Shown here: positions 1-7,865 of the stretch, piece by piece
Layout of the letters: each line of letters starts with the position of its first letter
Numbering within the stretch: position 1 is the stretch's first letter
DNA from: an uncultured Chloroflexales bacterium
GTDB lineage: Bacteria; Chloroflexota; Chloroflexia; Chloroflexales; Chloroflexaceae
Reading direction: 5' to 3'
DNA length: 32,918 bases
Assembly (NCBI GenBank): GCA_937902315.1
Contig: CALGUG010000051.1
Coordinates: 1 to 32,918, forward strand
The notes under the pieces: generated by a model
What the model saw: the letters and a program-made list of their open reading frames with translations, nothing else
Databases searched by the model: none
What the model was told of the DNA's origin: nothing
Made by a program: the position numbers and the translations under genes

Positions 1-1717
1 GCGCTCCCAACTCCTGCTCTGAAATCTCCAAGGCCCGTATATAGAGTGGTTCTGCTGCTTTATAGTTAATCTGCCCTTGTTCAGCTCGGCCTAATGCCAA
101 AGCTAGCTCGGCTAGATCTAAATCTTGCTCATTCTTATGGAGTTGATAGAGGTAACGTAAATGAGGAAGTATTGATAGTAGTTTAGAAGGGATGCCTTGA
201 TTTACTAGTGTATGGGTTTCATCTGCTAGCACTGTTTCTACTTCTGCTTGAGCTTCAGAGCTGTGCATTGCTTGTTTGACATAAGTAGAAATTAAACGAT
301 GAATACGAACTCCAGCTTGTTCTATCTGTTCTAGAAAGCCAAGCTCTAATAAACGATTAAGTGCATCTGCTCTTAGCAGGGCTTGATCTTCATCCTCTTG
401 ATCATACTCGCCTAAAGTTTGCTTTAATAACTCTGTTTGAATCGTTTCATTAGGGGCGAAATAGCTTGCTCGTGCCAGTAGAGCCAGCGCCATACTATCA
501 ATGGGATCTGCACTATCCAAACGTTGAAAGCTGGTATCAAAAGTTACTTGTAGGCTGCGTTCGACCTTATTTAGTGAAGGATGTTCTAGTTGTTTAGTAC
601 GTAGATTTTCAAGATAGCTAGCGACTTTACCAAAAGCTTCATTGCGATAACGTTCTAAATAGCGCCCTGCTAAGCCCAGAGCTAGAGGTAGATCGCCTAG
701 CTCTTCAGCGATCTCATCGGCTTCAGTTTGACTTAAATCAGGCCGGAAGCTTTGCAACAGCTGAATACTCTCGGCTCTTTCCAAAAGTCCTAAAGCTAAA
801 GGTGGATGAATCGGTAGATCGCTGGCCCATTGACTATTACGGCTAGTAATCAAGACACGACAAGCTCCAACCTTAGGTACATATTTCTCTAAAAGCTGTT
901 CGGTTTCCTGTGTATTAAAACCATCCCAGTTATCAAAGATCAAAAGGCGAGGGATAGGTTTTCGCAACTCCAGATAAACTCTTCTTATTTGTTCTTGTTG
1001 ATTTAGCTTTTCGCGTTCTTGAAACAGTTGTAAGGTATATCCACAGTCAACGATTTCACTATCAATGTTTTGACGATTAGCAAATGAAATCCAAAAAACT
1101 CCTCCTAAGAAGTATTTACCATAACGATAGGCGAACTCGCTAGCCAAGGTGCTTTTGCCGATTCCTCCCATTCCAGTGGTTACCACGCTTAAACCGCCCT
1201 GTTTAAGCTGCTCAGCCAGTTTGAGTAGGTCACGCTCACGACCTACAAAGTGGCTCTGCGGTAAAGATGGAATACGTGACCAAGCGGGGATATTCTCTAT
1301 ATCGCGCTCTAAAAGCTGATCGGTTGGCATTTCTGCCAAGTAGCGTTTGGCAGCCTCAGAGTCGATTTCGATCCTTTGTTCGGTTGTTAAATAGACATAT
1401 TTATCGCCCTGAACATTATCGCCAAAGTGTTGGCTACCCGATTCATAGCGCGTCCCGCCGGATTGTAGATTGATAGGAGCATGTACATCGCCTGCCACCG
1501 CCATCTCGGTGGGAGCATCGATCTTCATTGTATGCTCGCGTTGTATGTTCGACGAACTATCAATATCAGCCAAGATAGCTTTGTAATCGGCGATCTCGCG
1601 CTTAAGTGCTAGCAACGCTTGGGGTGAGACATTCTCTTGTTGACATAATTGCTTGTAGCGTTCTTCAGCTTCAGCGAGCTGCCTGCGCAGTTGGTCAATA
1701 CTCTCGAGACTGTCCAT
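1..1717 (-). CDS. NB-ARC / TPR STAND-family NTPase, C-terminus beyond window
   Basis: Open frame from ATG at 1717 to the left edge (572 complete codons, no stop). The N-terminal ~60 residues are coiled-coil-like (MDSLESIDQLRRQLAEAEER), followed by a linker. A P-loop reads GMGGIGKST near residue 180, a Walker B-like LLIFDNWDG follows, then RVLITSR and an LPLAL motif, the usual NB-ARC order. The end of the visible part reads AAEPLYIRALEISEQELG, a typical tetratricopeptide repeat. Known STAND proteins of this layout are ATP-dependent signalling switches, several of them in anti-phage defence; that role is inference here, since no N-terminal effector domain is recognised. The gene is clearly more AT-rich than the metabolic genes to its right, which suggests transfer. 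Only a weak GAGA precedes the start. Confidence 0.85.
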   Translation of the reverse strand, partial: MDSLESIDQLRRQLAEAEERYKQLCQQENVSPQALLALKREIADYKAILADIDSSSNIQREHTMKIDAPTEMAVAGDVHAPINLQSGGTRYESGSQHFGDNVQGDKYVYLTTEQRIEIDSEAAKRYLAEMPTDQLLERDIENIPAWSRIPSLPQSHFVGRERDLLKLAEQLKQGGLSVVTTGMGGIGKSTLASEFAYRYGKYFLGGVFWISFANRQNIDSEIVDCGYTLQLFQEREKLNQQEQIRRVYLELRKPIPRLLIFDNWDGFNTQETEQLLEKYVPKVGACRVLITSRNSQWASDLPIHPPLALGLLERAESIQLLQSFRPDLSQTEADEIAEELGDLPLALGLAGRYLERYRNEAFGKVASYLENLRTKQLEHPSLNKVERSLQVTFDTSFQRLDSADPIDSMALALLARASYFAPNETIQTELLKQTLGEYDQEDEDQALLRADALNRLLELGFLEQIEQAGVRIHRLISTYVKQAMHSSEAQAEVETVLADETHTLVNQGIPSKLLSILPHLRYLYQLHKNEQDLDLAELALALGRAEQGQINYKAAEPLYIRALEISEQELGA

Positions 1718-1927
1718 ACTTATTCTCTGCTCTCACAGTCCGCGATAACCTTCTATCTGTATTAGTACCGAAACAGACAAAAAGTGCTTATAGAGCATTG
1801 ACTTCAACAGGCTCGGTCAACGCCAGCTCTCCCTCACAAAGGCTCAAATTGGACTATGTTTTAATGCAACATAAGGTATGTAATGATGCATTAAGAAATT
1901 CTTGCGGTCTGGGAGGAGATAGAAGGA

Positions 1928-2140
1928 ATGGCAAGAAACGCGCGTATTGCATCGACAGCGTTGCCGCATCGATCTTCTTTGTGTTTGCAACGCTGCGACA
2001 TTGTGTCTCAGAGCGGATCGTCGCTTGATTGCAACGCTGCGCTGTGCTCGACCAATATTTCGAACGGGTTTATATTTATGTTAAGTTTAGGAGTTATGTG
2101 TCGGAATAGCAGCCTCAGAAGCACAGAATACGTTGTATAG
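1928..2140 (+). pseudogene. Possible remnant of an IS200-like / REP-associated transposase start
   Basis: The reading frame opens with MARNARIASTALPH after a strong Shine-Dalgarno region (GGAGGAGATAGAAGGA). This resembles the conserved start of Y1/REP-associated tyrosine transposases (pattern MARxARIxxxxxPHH). After that the similarity ends: the HUH histidine pair and the rest are missing, and the frame stops after 70 residues of unremarkable sequence. It may be the decayed 5' end of such a transposase. That would fit the abundance of short palindromic repeats in the window, but the match is only about 14 residues and could be chance. Confidence 0.25.
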
Positions 2141-2200
2141 CATCGCGCTAGCTAGGAGGTCGAGGAAGCCAATTACACGAATGGAGAGCTGCTCATCTGG

Positions 2201-2220
2201 TAGCCGTAGGCGGACGCGGT
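2201..2220 (-). repeat. Dispersed 20-nt repeat module A, copy 1
   Basis: The core on the reverse strand is ACCGCGTCCGCCTACGGCTA. Eleven copies of A(C or G)CGCGTCCGCCTNCGGCTA occur in this window, all outside genes and in both orientations. The centre carries the small inverted motif GCC-TNC-GGC with one variable base. Flanks are partly shared (CATTCG on the left, CAACATCCCGCCC or CAACAGC on the right). Confidence 0.8.
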
Positions 2221-2413
2221 TGGAGTCTATTTCTGGGAAGAAGGGTAGACGCCGAAAAGGCAAAAAGAGACAAGTATTATGTCAACTTTCTAGGAAAAAC
2301 CTCTGATTTCTCCTGAATTTTTAGCTTTTTTACCAAAAGACGAGCACATTTGTGGATCAATTGGTACATATAGTGTGAAGAGAACTGTTCATTGATAATG
2401 TAGGAGAAACATC

Positions 2414-3547
2414 ATGCAGCTCTCTTCAAAACGTTGGTTGATTTGGCCACTTGTACTCTTTTTGGCAGCGATGGTAATGGCTTGTGGCGGTTCTTCCGCT
2501 AGCAGAGCGACAAACAGTGGAAGCAGCTCTAGCAGTAGCCAGCGACCAGAGCAGAAGACGGAACAAGAACAGACAGAGCAGGAAGCAGAAGCAAGCAGCG
2601 AGCCGGAGCTCGCCGAGCCAGGTCTAAGCCGCAGCAATCCCTTGCCGTTGGGCAGCACGGTCGAACTAGAAGACTGGAAGGTAAGCGTCACAGGCTATAA
2701 GCAGGGCGAAGAGGCGGCCGCCGCAATTTTGGCAGCCAATCAATTTAATGAAGCCCCCGCCGAGGGTACAAGTTATGTCTTGGTCGATCTAGAGGTGGAA
2801 TACACTGGTGACTCTGAAGAAGCGCAGTCGCCTATTATAGGTCTTGACTTGCGCTTAACCGGCAGCAAAAACATTCTCTACGGCTCAGCCATGCTGGTGC
2901 CCGAGCAGAGCCTCGAAGGTCAGCTCTTTAAAGGAGGCAAAGCGGTAGGTCAGAAAGCCTATCGCATCGCAGCCGACGAGGATAATCTGATGCTGCGCGT
3001 TCAACAGAGCCTAAGTCTCAACGCAGTGCCCTACTTTGTGGCTCTCAACGAGGGCGCATCGCTCAGTCCAGATGCCAGCCTTAAAGACGTTATGTCAACC
3101 GATAGTGGCAAGAGCAAAGAGGCGCCCGCCAAATTGGGCGAGACCATAGTAGGCAGAAACTGGGAAGTGAGCATACTCGAAGCCTTGCGAGGAGAAGAAG
3201 CTCTCGCGCGCGTAATGGAGGCCAACCCGTTCAACGAGGAACCAGAGGCTGGCAAAGAGTATGTCCTTGTACGCCTGCGCGCGCGCTCGCTGGCGAGCAG
3301 CAATCCTGATGAACTGGCCTTGGTGAACGGCACGCTGTTGAAAATAACGGGCGAAAAGGGTGTAATCTATGAACAACCCTTCGCAGTGGCCCCAGATCCG
3401 CAGTTCGATGGCACACTCTTCCCCGGCGGTTCGATCGAAGGATGGGAGGTTTTGGAAGTTGCAGAGGGAGAGACAGGCTTGGTGCTGATCTTTGAGCCGC
3501 TCTTTAGCCTGAGCAAAGCCGATCGTTTCTTTATTGCGCTGCAGTAG
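2414..3547 (+). CDS. Lipoprotein with two copies of a DUF4352-like domain
   Basis: The 377-residue product starts with a basic, hydrophobic signal peptide and a lipobox VMAC with Cys24 as the likely lipidated residue, then a low-complexity Ser/Gln/Glu linker (~27-65). This points to an anchored extracytoplasmic protein. Residues ~75-215 and ~240-377 are internal repeats. Each has a G-x-T-(V/I)-x-x-x-x-W-(K/E)-V-S start, a run ending in NxFNE, an EYVLV- or SYVLV-type strand, a GxLFxGG loop and a final FxxAL. The pattern resembles the immunoprotease-inhibitor-like/DUF4352 beta-sandwich found in secreted lipoproteins, which has no defined enzymatic role. The start is supported by AGGAG nine bases upstream of the ATG. 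Function unknown. Confidence 0.8.
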   Translation: MQLSSKRWLIWPLVLFLAAMVMACGGSSASRATNSGSSSSSSQRPEQKTEQEQTEQEAEASSEPELAEPGLSRSNPLPLGSTVELEDWKVSVTGYKQGEEAAAAILAANQFNEAPAEGTSYVLVDLEVEYTGDSEEAQSPIIGLDLRLTGSKNILYGSAMLVPEQSLEGQLFKGGKAVGQKAYRIAADEDNLMLRVQQSLSLNAVPYFVALNEGASLSPDASLKDVMSTDSGKSKEAPAKLGETIVGRNWEVSILEALRGEEALARVMEANPFNEEPEAGKEYVLVRLRARSLASSNPDELALVNGTLLKITGEKGVIYEQPFAVAPDPQFDGTLFPGGSIEGWEVLEVAEGETGLVLIFEPLFSLSKADRFFIALQ

Positions 3548-3565
3548 TCCCTAGAGGAGCTATCT

Positions 3566-3811
3566 ATGAGTGCAAGCCGTATACCGCTAAAGAAACGCAT
3601 CAGCCCAGAAGAGCGCATTCGCCTGATTGAAAACTGGTTCCCATTGGTTCAATCAACCAACGAACTACTCGGCTGGAACCTCGACGGAAGCAAGCTTGAA
3701 GAGCTTATTCTCGAAAGCGCGCCCCACTTGCGGTGTTGTTGCTCACCGATCGAGGCCTATACGGTCCTTATATCGTACTACGTTCAACTTACACAAAAGA
3801 GTGATAGTTAG
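3566..3811 (+). CDS. Small hypothetical protein with a triple-cysteine motif
   Basis: An 81-residue protein that I do not recognise. It follows the lipoprotein gene by 18 bases, has a good Shine-Dalgarno (AGGAG) and ends three bases before the first ATG of the WYL regulator, so it probably shares a transcript with it. The N-terminus is basic (SRIPLKKR), the middle is mixed helical, and residues 57-59 are three consecutive cysteines, an unusual run for a cytoplasmic bacterial protein. It could be a metal- or redox-sensing partner of the regulator; that is speculation. Confidence 0.6.
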   Translation: MSASRIPLKKRISPEERIRLIENWFPLVQSTNELLGWNLDGSKLEELILESAPHLRCCCSPIEAYTVLISYYVQLTQKSDS

Positions 3812-3826
3812 CCCATGGAGAGCGAG

Positions 3827-4873
3827 ATGACACGACGACCAGGCGGCGCAAAACGAAGTTCTTGGCATACCTACCGACGGCGAATGACGATTGTGCGCCT
3901 CCTTCTGCGCCATGCACGCAGCCGCGACGACCTCATCAAGGCTGTGCGCATGGAGCTAGGCGAAGAAGCCTATCCCGAGGCTCAAGAAGCCGCCTTTAAG
4001 CACGATCTCGATAAGCTCAAAGAGGAGTATAACTGTCAGATCGTCTTCAAGCGCAAAGAGGGTGTGTACGAACTGCAAGACCTTGGCGAGCTCGCCCTGC
4101 TCGACCTCTCTGACACAGTGCTCGACGCTTTGAAGATCATCGAGCAGCTTGGTAAACTGCTGCCCGGCTCGATCAACCTCAGCATCTTCGCCGATCAGAT
4201 CATTCGGCTGCTGCCACCCTCGCGCCGCGACGCACTGCTCGACCGCTCATCGGTCCTGATCAAAACGCAGGGACAGTCGCATAGCCCGCCCGAGCCAAGC
4301 GTGATCGATAAGATACGGCGGGCGATTCGCCAGCGCCAAGAGCTTGAGTTCGATTATACCGGACTAAACAGCGACGAGCCGGCTCATTACCGCGTTCAGC
4401 CCTATGGCATTCTGATTCGTCCGGAAGGGCACATCTACCTAGATGCCAACCGCGTCTCAGTGACACCCAGCCATGCGCTGCCCAAAACGCGCAATCTGTC
4501 GCCCGTCCAAGAGTTTCGGCTCGATCGCATCGTAGCGGACAGTATCAGGATGCTTCCCAACAAGCTACCAGCCGAACGGGTCGGGCTGCAAAAGTATCGC
4601 ATCAAATACAAGCTTAGCAAAGAGGTCGCCCGACGGCGCGATGTGGCCAGCTACTTCCCCGAGACGGTCTTCGACTACCACTCCGATGGCAGCGCCACCG
4701 TTACCGCGACCGTCACCAACCTATGGCAGACCCGCCAAGTATTGTTGCGCTACGGCCATGTCTGCACTGTCTTAGAGCCGCCCGAACTGGTCGAGATGTT
4801 TCGCGAAACCGCCAGAGGCCTACACGATATTTATCTCGCTGGAGAGCAAACAGAGCGCTCGCTCGGTGAGTGA
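3827..4873 (+). CDS. WYL-domain transcriptional regulator
   Basis: The predicted DNA-binding N-terminus (basic, RRRMTIVRLLLRHARSRDDL) is followed by a ~100-residue helical linker, a WYL domain at roughly residues 160-245 (IRRAIRQRQELEFDYTG, then QPYGIL and HIYLDA in place of the canonical WYL, ending FRLDRI) and a C-terminal WCX-like extension (~260-340). WYL proteins are ligand-sensing regulators, and some (BrxR/CapW type) control defence loci. The start at 3827 is preferred because GGAG lies six bases upstream; an ATG at 3815 would add four residues but lacks a ribosome site. The gene is coupled to the small upstream gene and followed by a strong terminator. Confidence 0.85.
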   Translation: MTRRPGGAKRSSWHTYRRRMTIVRLLLRHARSRDDLIKAVRMELGEEAYPEAQEAAFKHDLDKLKEEYNCQIVFKRKEGVYELQDLGELALLDLSDTVLDALKIIEQLGKLLPGSINLSIFADQIIRLLPPSRRDALLDRSSVLIKTQGQSHSPPEPSVIDKIRRAIRQRQELEFDYTGLNSDEPAHYRVQPYGILIRPEGHIYLDANRVSVTPSHALPKTRNLSPVQEFRLDRIVADSIRMLPNKLPAERVGLQKYRIKYKLSKEVARRRDVASYFPETVFDYHSDGSATVTATVTNLWQTRQVLLRYGHVCTVLEPPELVEMFRETARGLHDIYLAGEQTERSLGE

Positions 4874-4884
4874 TACAACATCCA

Positions 4885-4916
4885 CAAGGGAAGAGACAAA
4901 CCAATCTCTTCCCTTG
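4885..4916 (+). terminator. Intrinsic terminator after the WYL gene
   Basis: Perfect 12-bp stem (CAAGGGAAGAGA / TCTCTTCCCTTG) with an 8-base loop, starting 11 bases after the stop codon. The T-run after it is weak (CTATTTC). Confidence 0.65.
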
Positions 4917-4961
4917 CTATTTCACTACAGCGGTTAGGTCTCATCCTTCCATTCGATCCTT

Positions 4962-4981
4962 ACCGCGTCCGCCTACGGCTA
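4962..4981 (+). repeat. Dispersed 20-nt repeat module A, copy 2
   Basis: ACCGCGTCCGCCTACGGCTA, preceded by CATTCGATCCTT and followed by TCAACATCCCGCCCATC. It lies between the WYL terminator and the inverted-repeat element at 5045. Confidence 0.8.
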
Positions 4982-5044
4982 TCAACATCCCGCCCATCAA
5001 AAGAGGGTGGTATCCCTCCTAGCCTAGCGTCCTCCCCACAACTT

Positions 5045-5150
5045 ATACCAAATCCGTTAGATCACTTACTTTTTAGTCTTCGGCAGAGCGGAACCCGACT
5101 CTTTTCTTTCCCCATTGCAAAGAAGGTACGTTTTTGAGCGGATTTGGTAT
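5045..5150. mobile_element. MITE-like element with ATACCAAATCCG inverted ends
   Basis: A 106-bp segment bounded by perfect 12-bp inverted repeats, ATACCAAATCCG at 5045-5056 and CGGATTTGGTAT at 5139-5150. The interior carries CTTTTTAGTCTTCGGCAGAG, which recurs in inverse orientation near 23320-23340. The right end abuts and shares its last base with the stop codon of the LanC-like gene. No coding capacity. Confidence 0.6.
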
Positions 5151-6490
5151 CAAGCGGGATAGCGCTCAGGAAAGGGGTTATCGGGGAAGAGGATAGCGCG
5201 ATACTGCTGCTGTTCCGCCGAATAAAGGTGCAAAAAGGCGCTTCCCACTCCGGCGGCTCCGATCATATAGCCCGTCTCGGCGTTCACCTCCCAAGGCTTG
5301 ACTCGTGTCCACGCTTGATACCAGCGCAGGCCCTTGCCATCGAGATTCGTGGCGCGGCTCAAGGTCTGCTCGGCCACACGGCGTGCATAAGTCAGATACT
5401 CTGGTTTCTCAAGCGCCACTCCCAAACTCGTAAAGAAGTCGGCGATCCCCGCCGTGCCACAACACTGGCAGACCACATTCCACAGACCGGGCGTCTGCTT
5501 CTCGGGCACGCCGCTCGTCGTGATTCCGCGCGCAAAACGCTCGAGCCATTCGCGGTACTCCTGCTCGCCTGTCAAGCGATAAAGTTCATAAAAGATCCGC
5601 GCTGTGCCAACTGGCCCGCCACAATAACCAAGATAGAAGAGGTCAGTCATATCGGGTTCGCGATGAAACAGCAGCGCCGCATCGTTACGCACAGTTGCCA
5701 AAGCTTGAATGTGGGCTGCGCCCTGCTTGGCGGCTTCCAAAAAAGCGCTTTCGCCTGTCTCGGCATACAGGCGCGCCATCACCAGTGCCACACCCGAAGT
5801 ACCGAACTCAAAGTTGGGCATGTAGGTATTGGGCGCCCCGATACGTTCCATTGGGTAGGCGATCCAGCGCCATCCGCCACGTGGATCAGGCTCGGCTTGG
5901 CTAAGGATCAGTCGGCCTGCTCGGGCCGCCACCTCACGGAAGCGCGGCTCATCGAATTCCTTGGCCGCCCACAAGAGATAGAGCACAGTCGCTCCGTCGC
6001 CTAGGGCCGCCGAAGAAGCGCCGATCCAACGCAAACCATCGCCCTCGGGCTGCGCAGCTTCAACAATGTATTCGCTGATCTCAAGGGCAACATCGCGATA
6101 GCGCTGATCGCCGCTCGCCCGCCACACATGGGCTAACACAAAGGCCGTGCCCGCTAGACCGTGGTTGAAGTCGTAGCGCACATCCAAAAAGAACTCGTAA
6201 TCGAGCACCTCGCGCCAGGTTGCGATGATATGATCAGCGCCTAAACGTGCCGCCTCTAGGTAGTTTTGCTCGCCTGTGGCTTGGGCTAGCTCTAGAAAAA
6301 AGAGCACCACTCCTGCATTGCCGCTATAGATCGTAGGCGGAGCCGTCACCGTAGCAGTTCGCTCAGGTTGATCAGGATCAGGCTGCCAAACCAAGCCATA
6401 TGGCGTGCGCTGTTCGCTTGAACGGATCCAACGGGCCGCCTCAACCGCCGCATCGAGCAAACGTGTGTCACTCGTTGTTTGGATCGACAC
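5150..6490 (-). CDS. LanC-like lanthionine-synthetase cyclase family protein
   Basis: The 446-residue protein has seven GxxG-type helical repeats expected of the LanC (alpha/alpha) toroid: GNAGV (~58), NHGLAG (~109), GDGATV (~164), FGTSGV (~229), GYCGGPVG (~288), CCGTAG (~343) and GAAGVG (~411). NisC-type cyclases bind catalytic zinc with Cys, Cys and His. Here Cys290 and Cys343 match the first two ligands, and Cys344 replaces the histidine, giving an apparent three-cysteine site like that described for ProcM-type enzymes. His110 in HGLAG is retained. No lanthipeptide precursor or LanB/LanM dehydratase is visible nearby, so the substrate is unknown; a standalone LanC-like role is possible. 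The ATG at 6490 (MSIQTTSD) follows AGGTTG. Confidence 0.8.
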   Translation of the reverse strand: MSIQTTSDTRLLDAAVEAARWIRSSEQRTPYGLVWQPDPDQPERTATVTAPPTIYSGNAGVVLFFLELAQATGEQNYLEAARLGADHIIATWREVLDYEFFLDVRYDFNHGLAGTAFVLAHVWRASGDQRYRDVALEISEYIVEAAQPEGDGLRWIGASSAALGDGATVLYLLWAAKEFDEPRFREVAARAGRLILSQAEPDPRGGWRWIAYPMERIGAPNTYMPNFEFGTSGVALVMARLYAETGESAFLEAAKQGAAHIQALATVRNDAALLFHREPDMTDLFYLGYCGGPVGTARIFYELYRLTGEQEYREWLERFARGITTSGVPEKQTPGLWNVVCQCCGTAGIADFFTSLGVALEKPEYLTYARRVAEQTLSRATNLDGKGLRWYQAWTRVKPWEVNAETGYMIGAAGVGSAFLHLYSAEQQQYRAILFPDNPFPERYPA

Positions 6491-6617
6491 CTCAACCTCC
6501 CACTATCTTACGCTATTCAATTAAGAAACTTAGGAACAGATCTAGCATAGGACAGGAAGGGCCGAGAGTCAAATAGATTTGAAAGATTCCAGTAAATTTT
6601 TACAAATCTAATTAGGA

Positions 6618-6646
6618 TTGACATCAATACTGATCTTGAGTACAAT
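6618..6646 (+). promoter_or_regulatory. Sigma70-type promoter of the flavin oxidoreductase gene
   Basis: TTGACA and TACAAT are separated by exactly 17 bases, 72 bases upstream of the ATG at 6718. Confidence 0.7.
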
Positions 6647-6661
6647 ACAAACAACCCAGAG

Positions 6662-6680
6662 ATATACCCTAGGGGTGTAT
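6662..6680. promoter_or_regulatory. Near-palindromic operator candidate in the leader of the oxidoreductase gene
   Basis: ATATACCCTAGGGGTGTAT lies between the -10 box and the ribosome site. CCCTAGGG is a perfect dyad and the outer ATATA/TGTAT match if one G is bulged. The A-T-A-C-C-C/G-G-G-T-A-T layout resembles CsoR-family operators. A repressor could act here as a roadblock; which one is unknown. Confidence 0.4.
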
Positions 6681-6717
6681 TGTATCAATCGAAAAGATCG
6701 AGGAGAAGATCTTCCGT

Positions 6718-7779
6718 ATGCCACACCTTTTTGAGAGCTTTACCTTACGCGATGTAACCCTTCGCAATCGCATTGGTGTTTCGCCGATGTGCCAATATAG
6801 TGCCGAGAATGGTTTTGTCAACGACTGGCACATGGTTCACCTTGGTTCCTACGCTAACGGTGGGGCTGGCCTTGTTATCTACGAAGCGACCGCCGTCGAA
6901 CCACGCGGCCGGATCTCGCCCAACGACCTTGGGATCTGGTCTGACGAGCATATCGAAGGTTTCGCCCGCATCAATCGCTTTATCGAGCAGCAGGGCGCCG
7001 TGCCCGGCATTCAGATTGCGCACGCCGGGCGTAAAGCAGGTACCGCGCGCCCTTGGGACGGTGGACATCCCCTGAGCGACGAGCAGGGAGGCTGGGAGCC
7101 GGTCGGCCCCAGCGCGATCGCCTTTGCTGAGGGCTACCGTACACCCCACGAGCTAAGCGTGGGCGAGATTCAAGAGATCGTGACTGCTTTCAAGGAGGGT
7201 GCCCGACGCAGCTATGAAGCAGGTTTCCGTTGGATCGAGATCCACGGCGCTCACGGCTACCTGCTGCACAACTTCCTCTCGCCGCTCTCTAACAAGCGCA
7301 ACGATGCCTATGGTGGCAGCTTCGAAAATCGCATTCGGCTGTACGTTGAGGTAGCGCGCGCCATTCGCGAGGTTTGGCCCGAGCGTCTGCCGCTCACCGG
7401 ACGCTTCTCAGCCAGCGATTGGACTGAAGGCGGCTGGGATCTAGAGCAGTCGATCGAGCTGGCGCGTCGCCTCAAGCAAGAGGGCGTCGACCTGATCGAC
7501 TGTTCGAGCGGTGGCAACGTAGCGCGCGCTGAGATCCCGATCGGCCCGGGCTATCAAGTACCCTTCGCCGAAGCCATTCGCCGCGAGGCCGACATCCCCA
7601 CCGCCGCCGTAGGCTTGATCACCGAGCCGACCCACGCCGACGAGATTATTCGCAACGGTCGAGCTGATCTGGTGCTGCTGGCCCGTGAACTGTTGCGCAA
7701 CCCCTTCTGGCCACAACACGCCGCCAAGCAGCTTAAGCAGCCTATCCCAGCTCCCAAGCAGTACTTGCGCGGTTGGTAA
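6718..7779 (+). CDS. namA: NADPH-dependent old yellow enzyme, YqjM/NamA class
   Basis: A 353-residue FMN TIM-barrel ene-reductase that reduces activated C=C bonds such as enones with NAD(P)H. The class markers of thermophilic-like/YqjM enzymes are present: Cys25 and Tyr27 in PMCQYS, HAGRKA at 102-107, the substrate-binding pair His176/His179 in HGAHGYL, and NKRNDAYGGSFENR for the phosphate region. The length is about normal (YqjM ~340). The ATG is chosen because it begins the conserved MPHLFESF; GAGGAG lies ~12 bases upstream. Transcribed alone from the promoter at 6618 and ended by a bidirectional terminator. The gene symbol is by family similarity; the physiological substrate is unknown. 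Confidence 0.92.
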   Translation: MPHLFESFTLRDVTLRNRIGVSPMCQYSAENGFVNDWHMVHLGSYANGGAGLVIYEATAVEPRGRISPNDLGIWSDEHIEGFARINRFIEQQGAVPGIQIAHAGRKAGTARPWDGGHPLSDEQGGWEPVGPSAIAFAEGYRTPHELSVGEIQEIVTAFKEGARRSYEAGFRWIEIHGAHGYLLHNFLSPLSNKRNDAYGGSFENRIRLYVEVARAIREVWPERLPLTGRFSASDWTEGGWDLEQSIELARRLKQEGVDLIDCSSGGNVARAEIPIGPGYQVPFAEAIRREADIPTAAVGLITEPTHADEIIRNGRADLVLLARELLRNPFWPQHAAKQLKQPIPAPKQYLRGW

Positions 7780-7815
7780 ACCAACGTTTATACCAAACGC
7801 AGGCACATCAAAAAA

Positions 7816-7846
7816 GCGTCTCAGTTGAATGCTGAGACGCTTTTTT
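7816..7846. terminator. Bidirectional intrinsic terminator between convergent genes
   Basis: Nine-bp stem (GCGTCTCAG / CTGAGACGC) with a 7-base loop, an A-run on the left and T6 on the right. It serves the oxidoreductase gene on + and the SPFH gene on -. Confidence 0.85.
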
Positions 7847-7865
7847 GTTTTGTTAGCTATTTAGT

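Larger units (their letters stand above)
1718..2413. other. Gene-poor intergenic region with decayed sequence
   Basis: About 700 bases between the divergent NTPase gene and the lipoprotein gene. It holds a possible transposase start remnant (1928), one copy of the 20-nt repeat module (2201-2220), a direct repeat GCAACGCTGCG near 1989 and 2031, and a fragment resembling the CTTCAACAGGCTCGGTCAACG-type repeat near 1801-1820. No convincing complete gene is seen. The lipoprotein promoter should lie near its right end but no clean hexamer pair is visible. Confidence 0.5.

Noticed and set aside
1606..2028. 140-codon frame on + overlapping the start of the NTPase gene
   Set aside because: It overlaps the supported minus-strand gene, has no ribosome site and no recognisable domain.
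5144..6004. 286-codon open frame on + opposite the LanC-like gene
   Set aside because: The minus-strand frame has clear family motifs; this is its antisense shadow with no ribosome site or recognisable domain.
5150..6717. Lanthipeptide precursor near the LanC-like gene
   Set aside because: I looked in the flanking gaps for a short frame with a leader and a Ser/Thr/Cys-rich core and found none.
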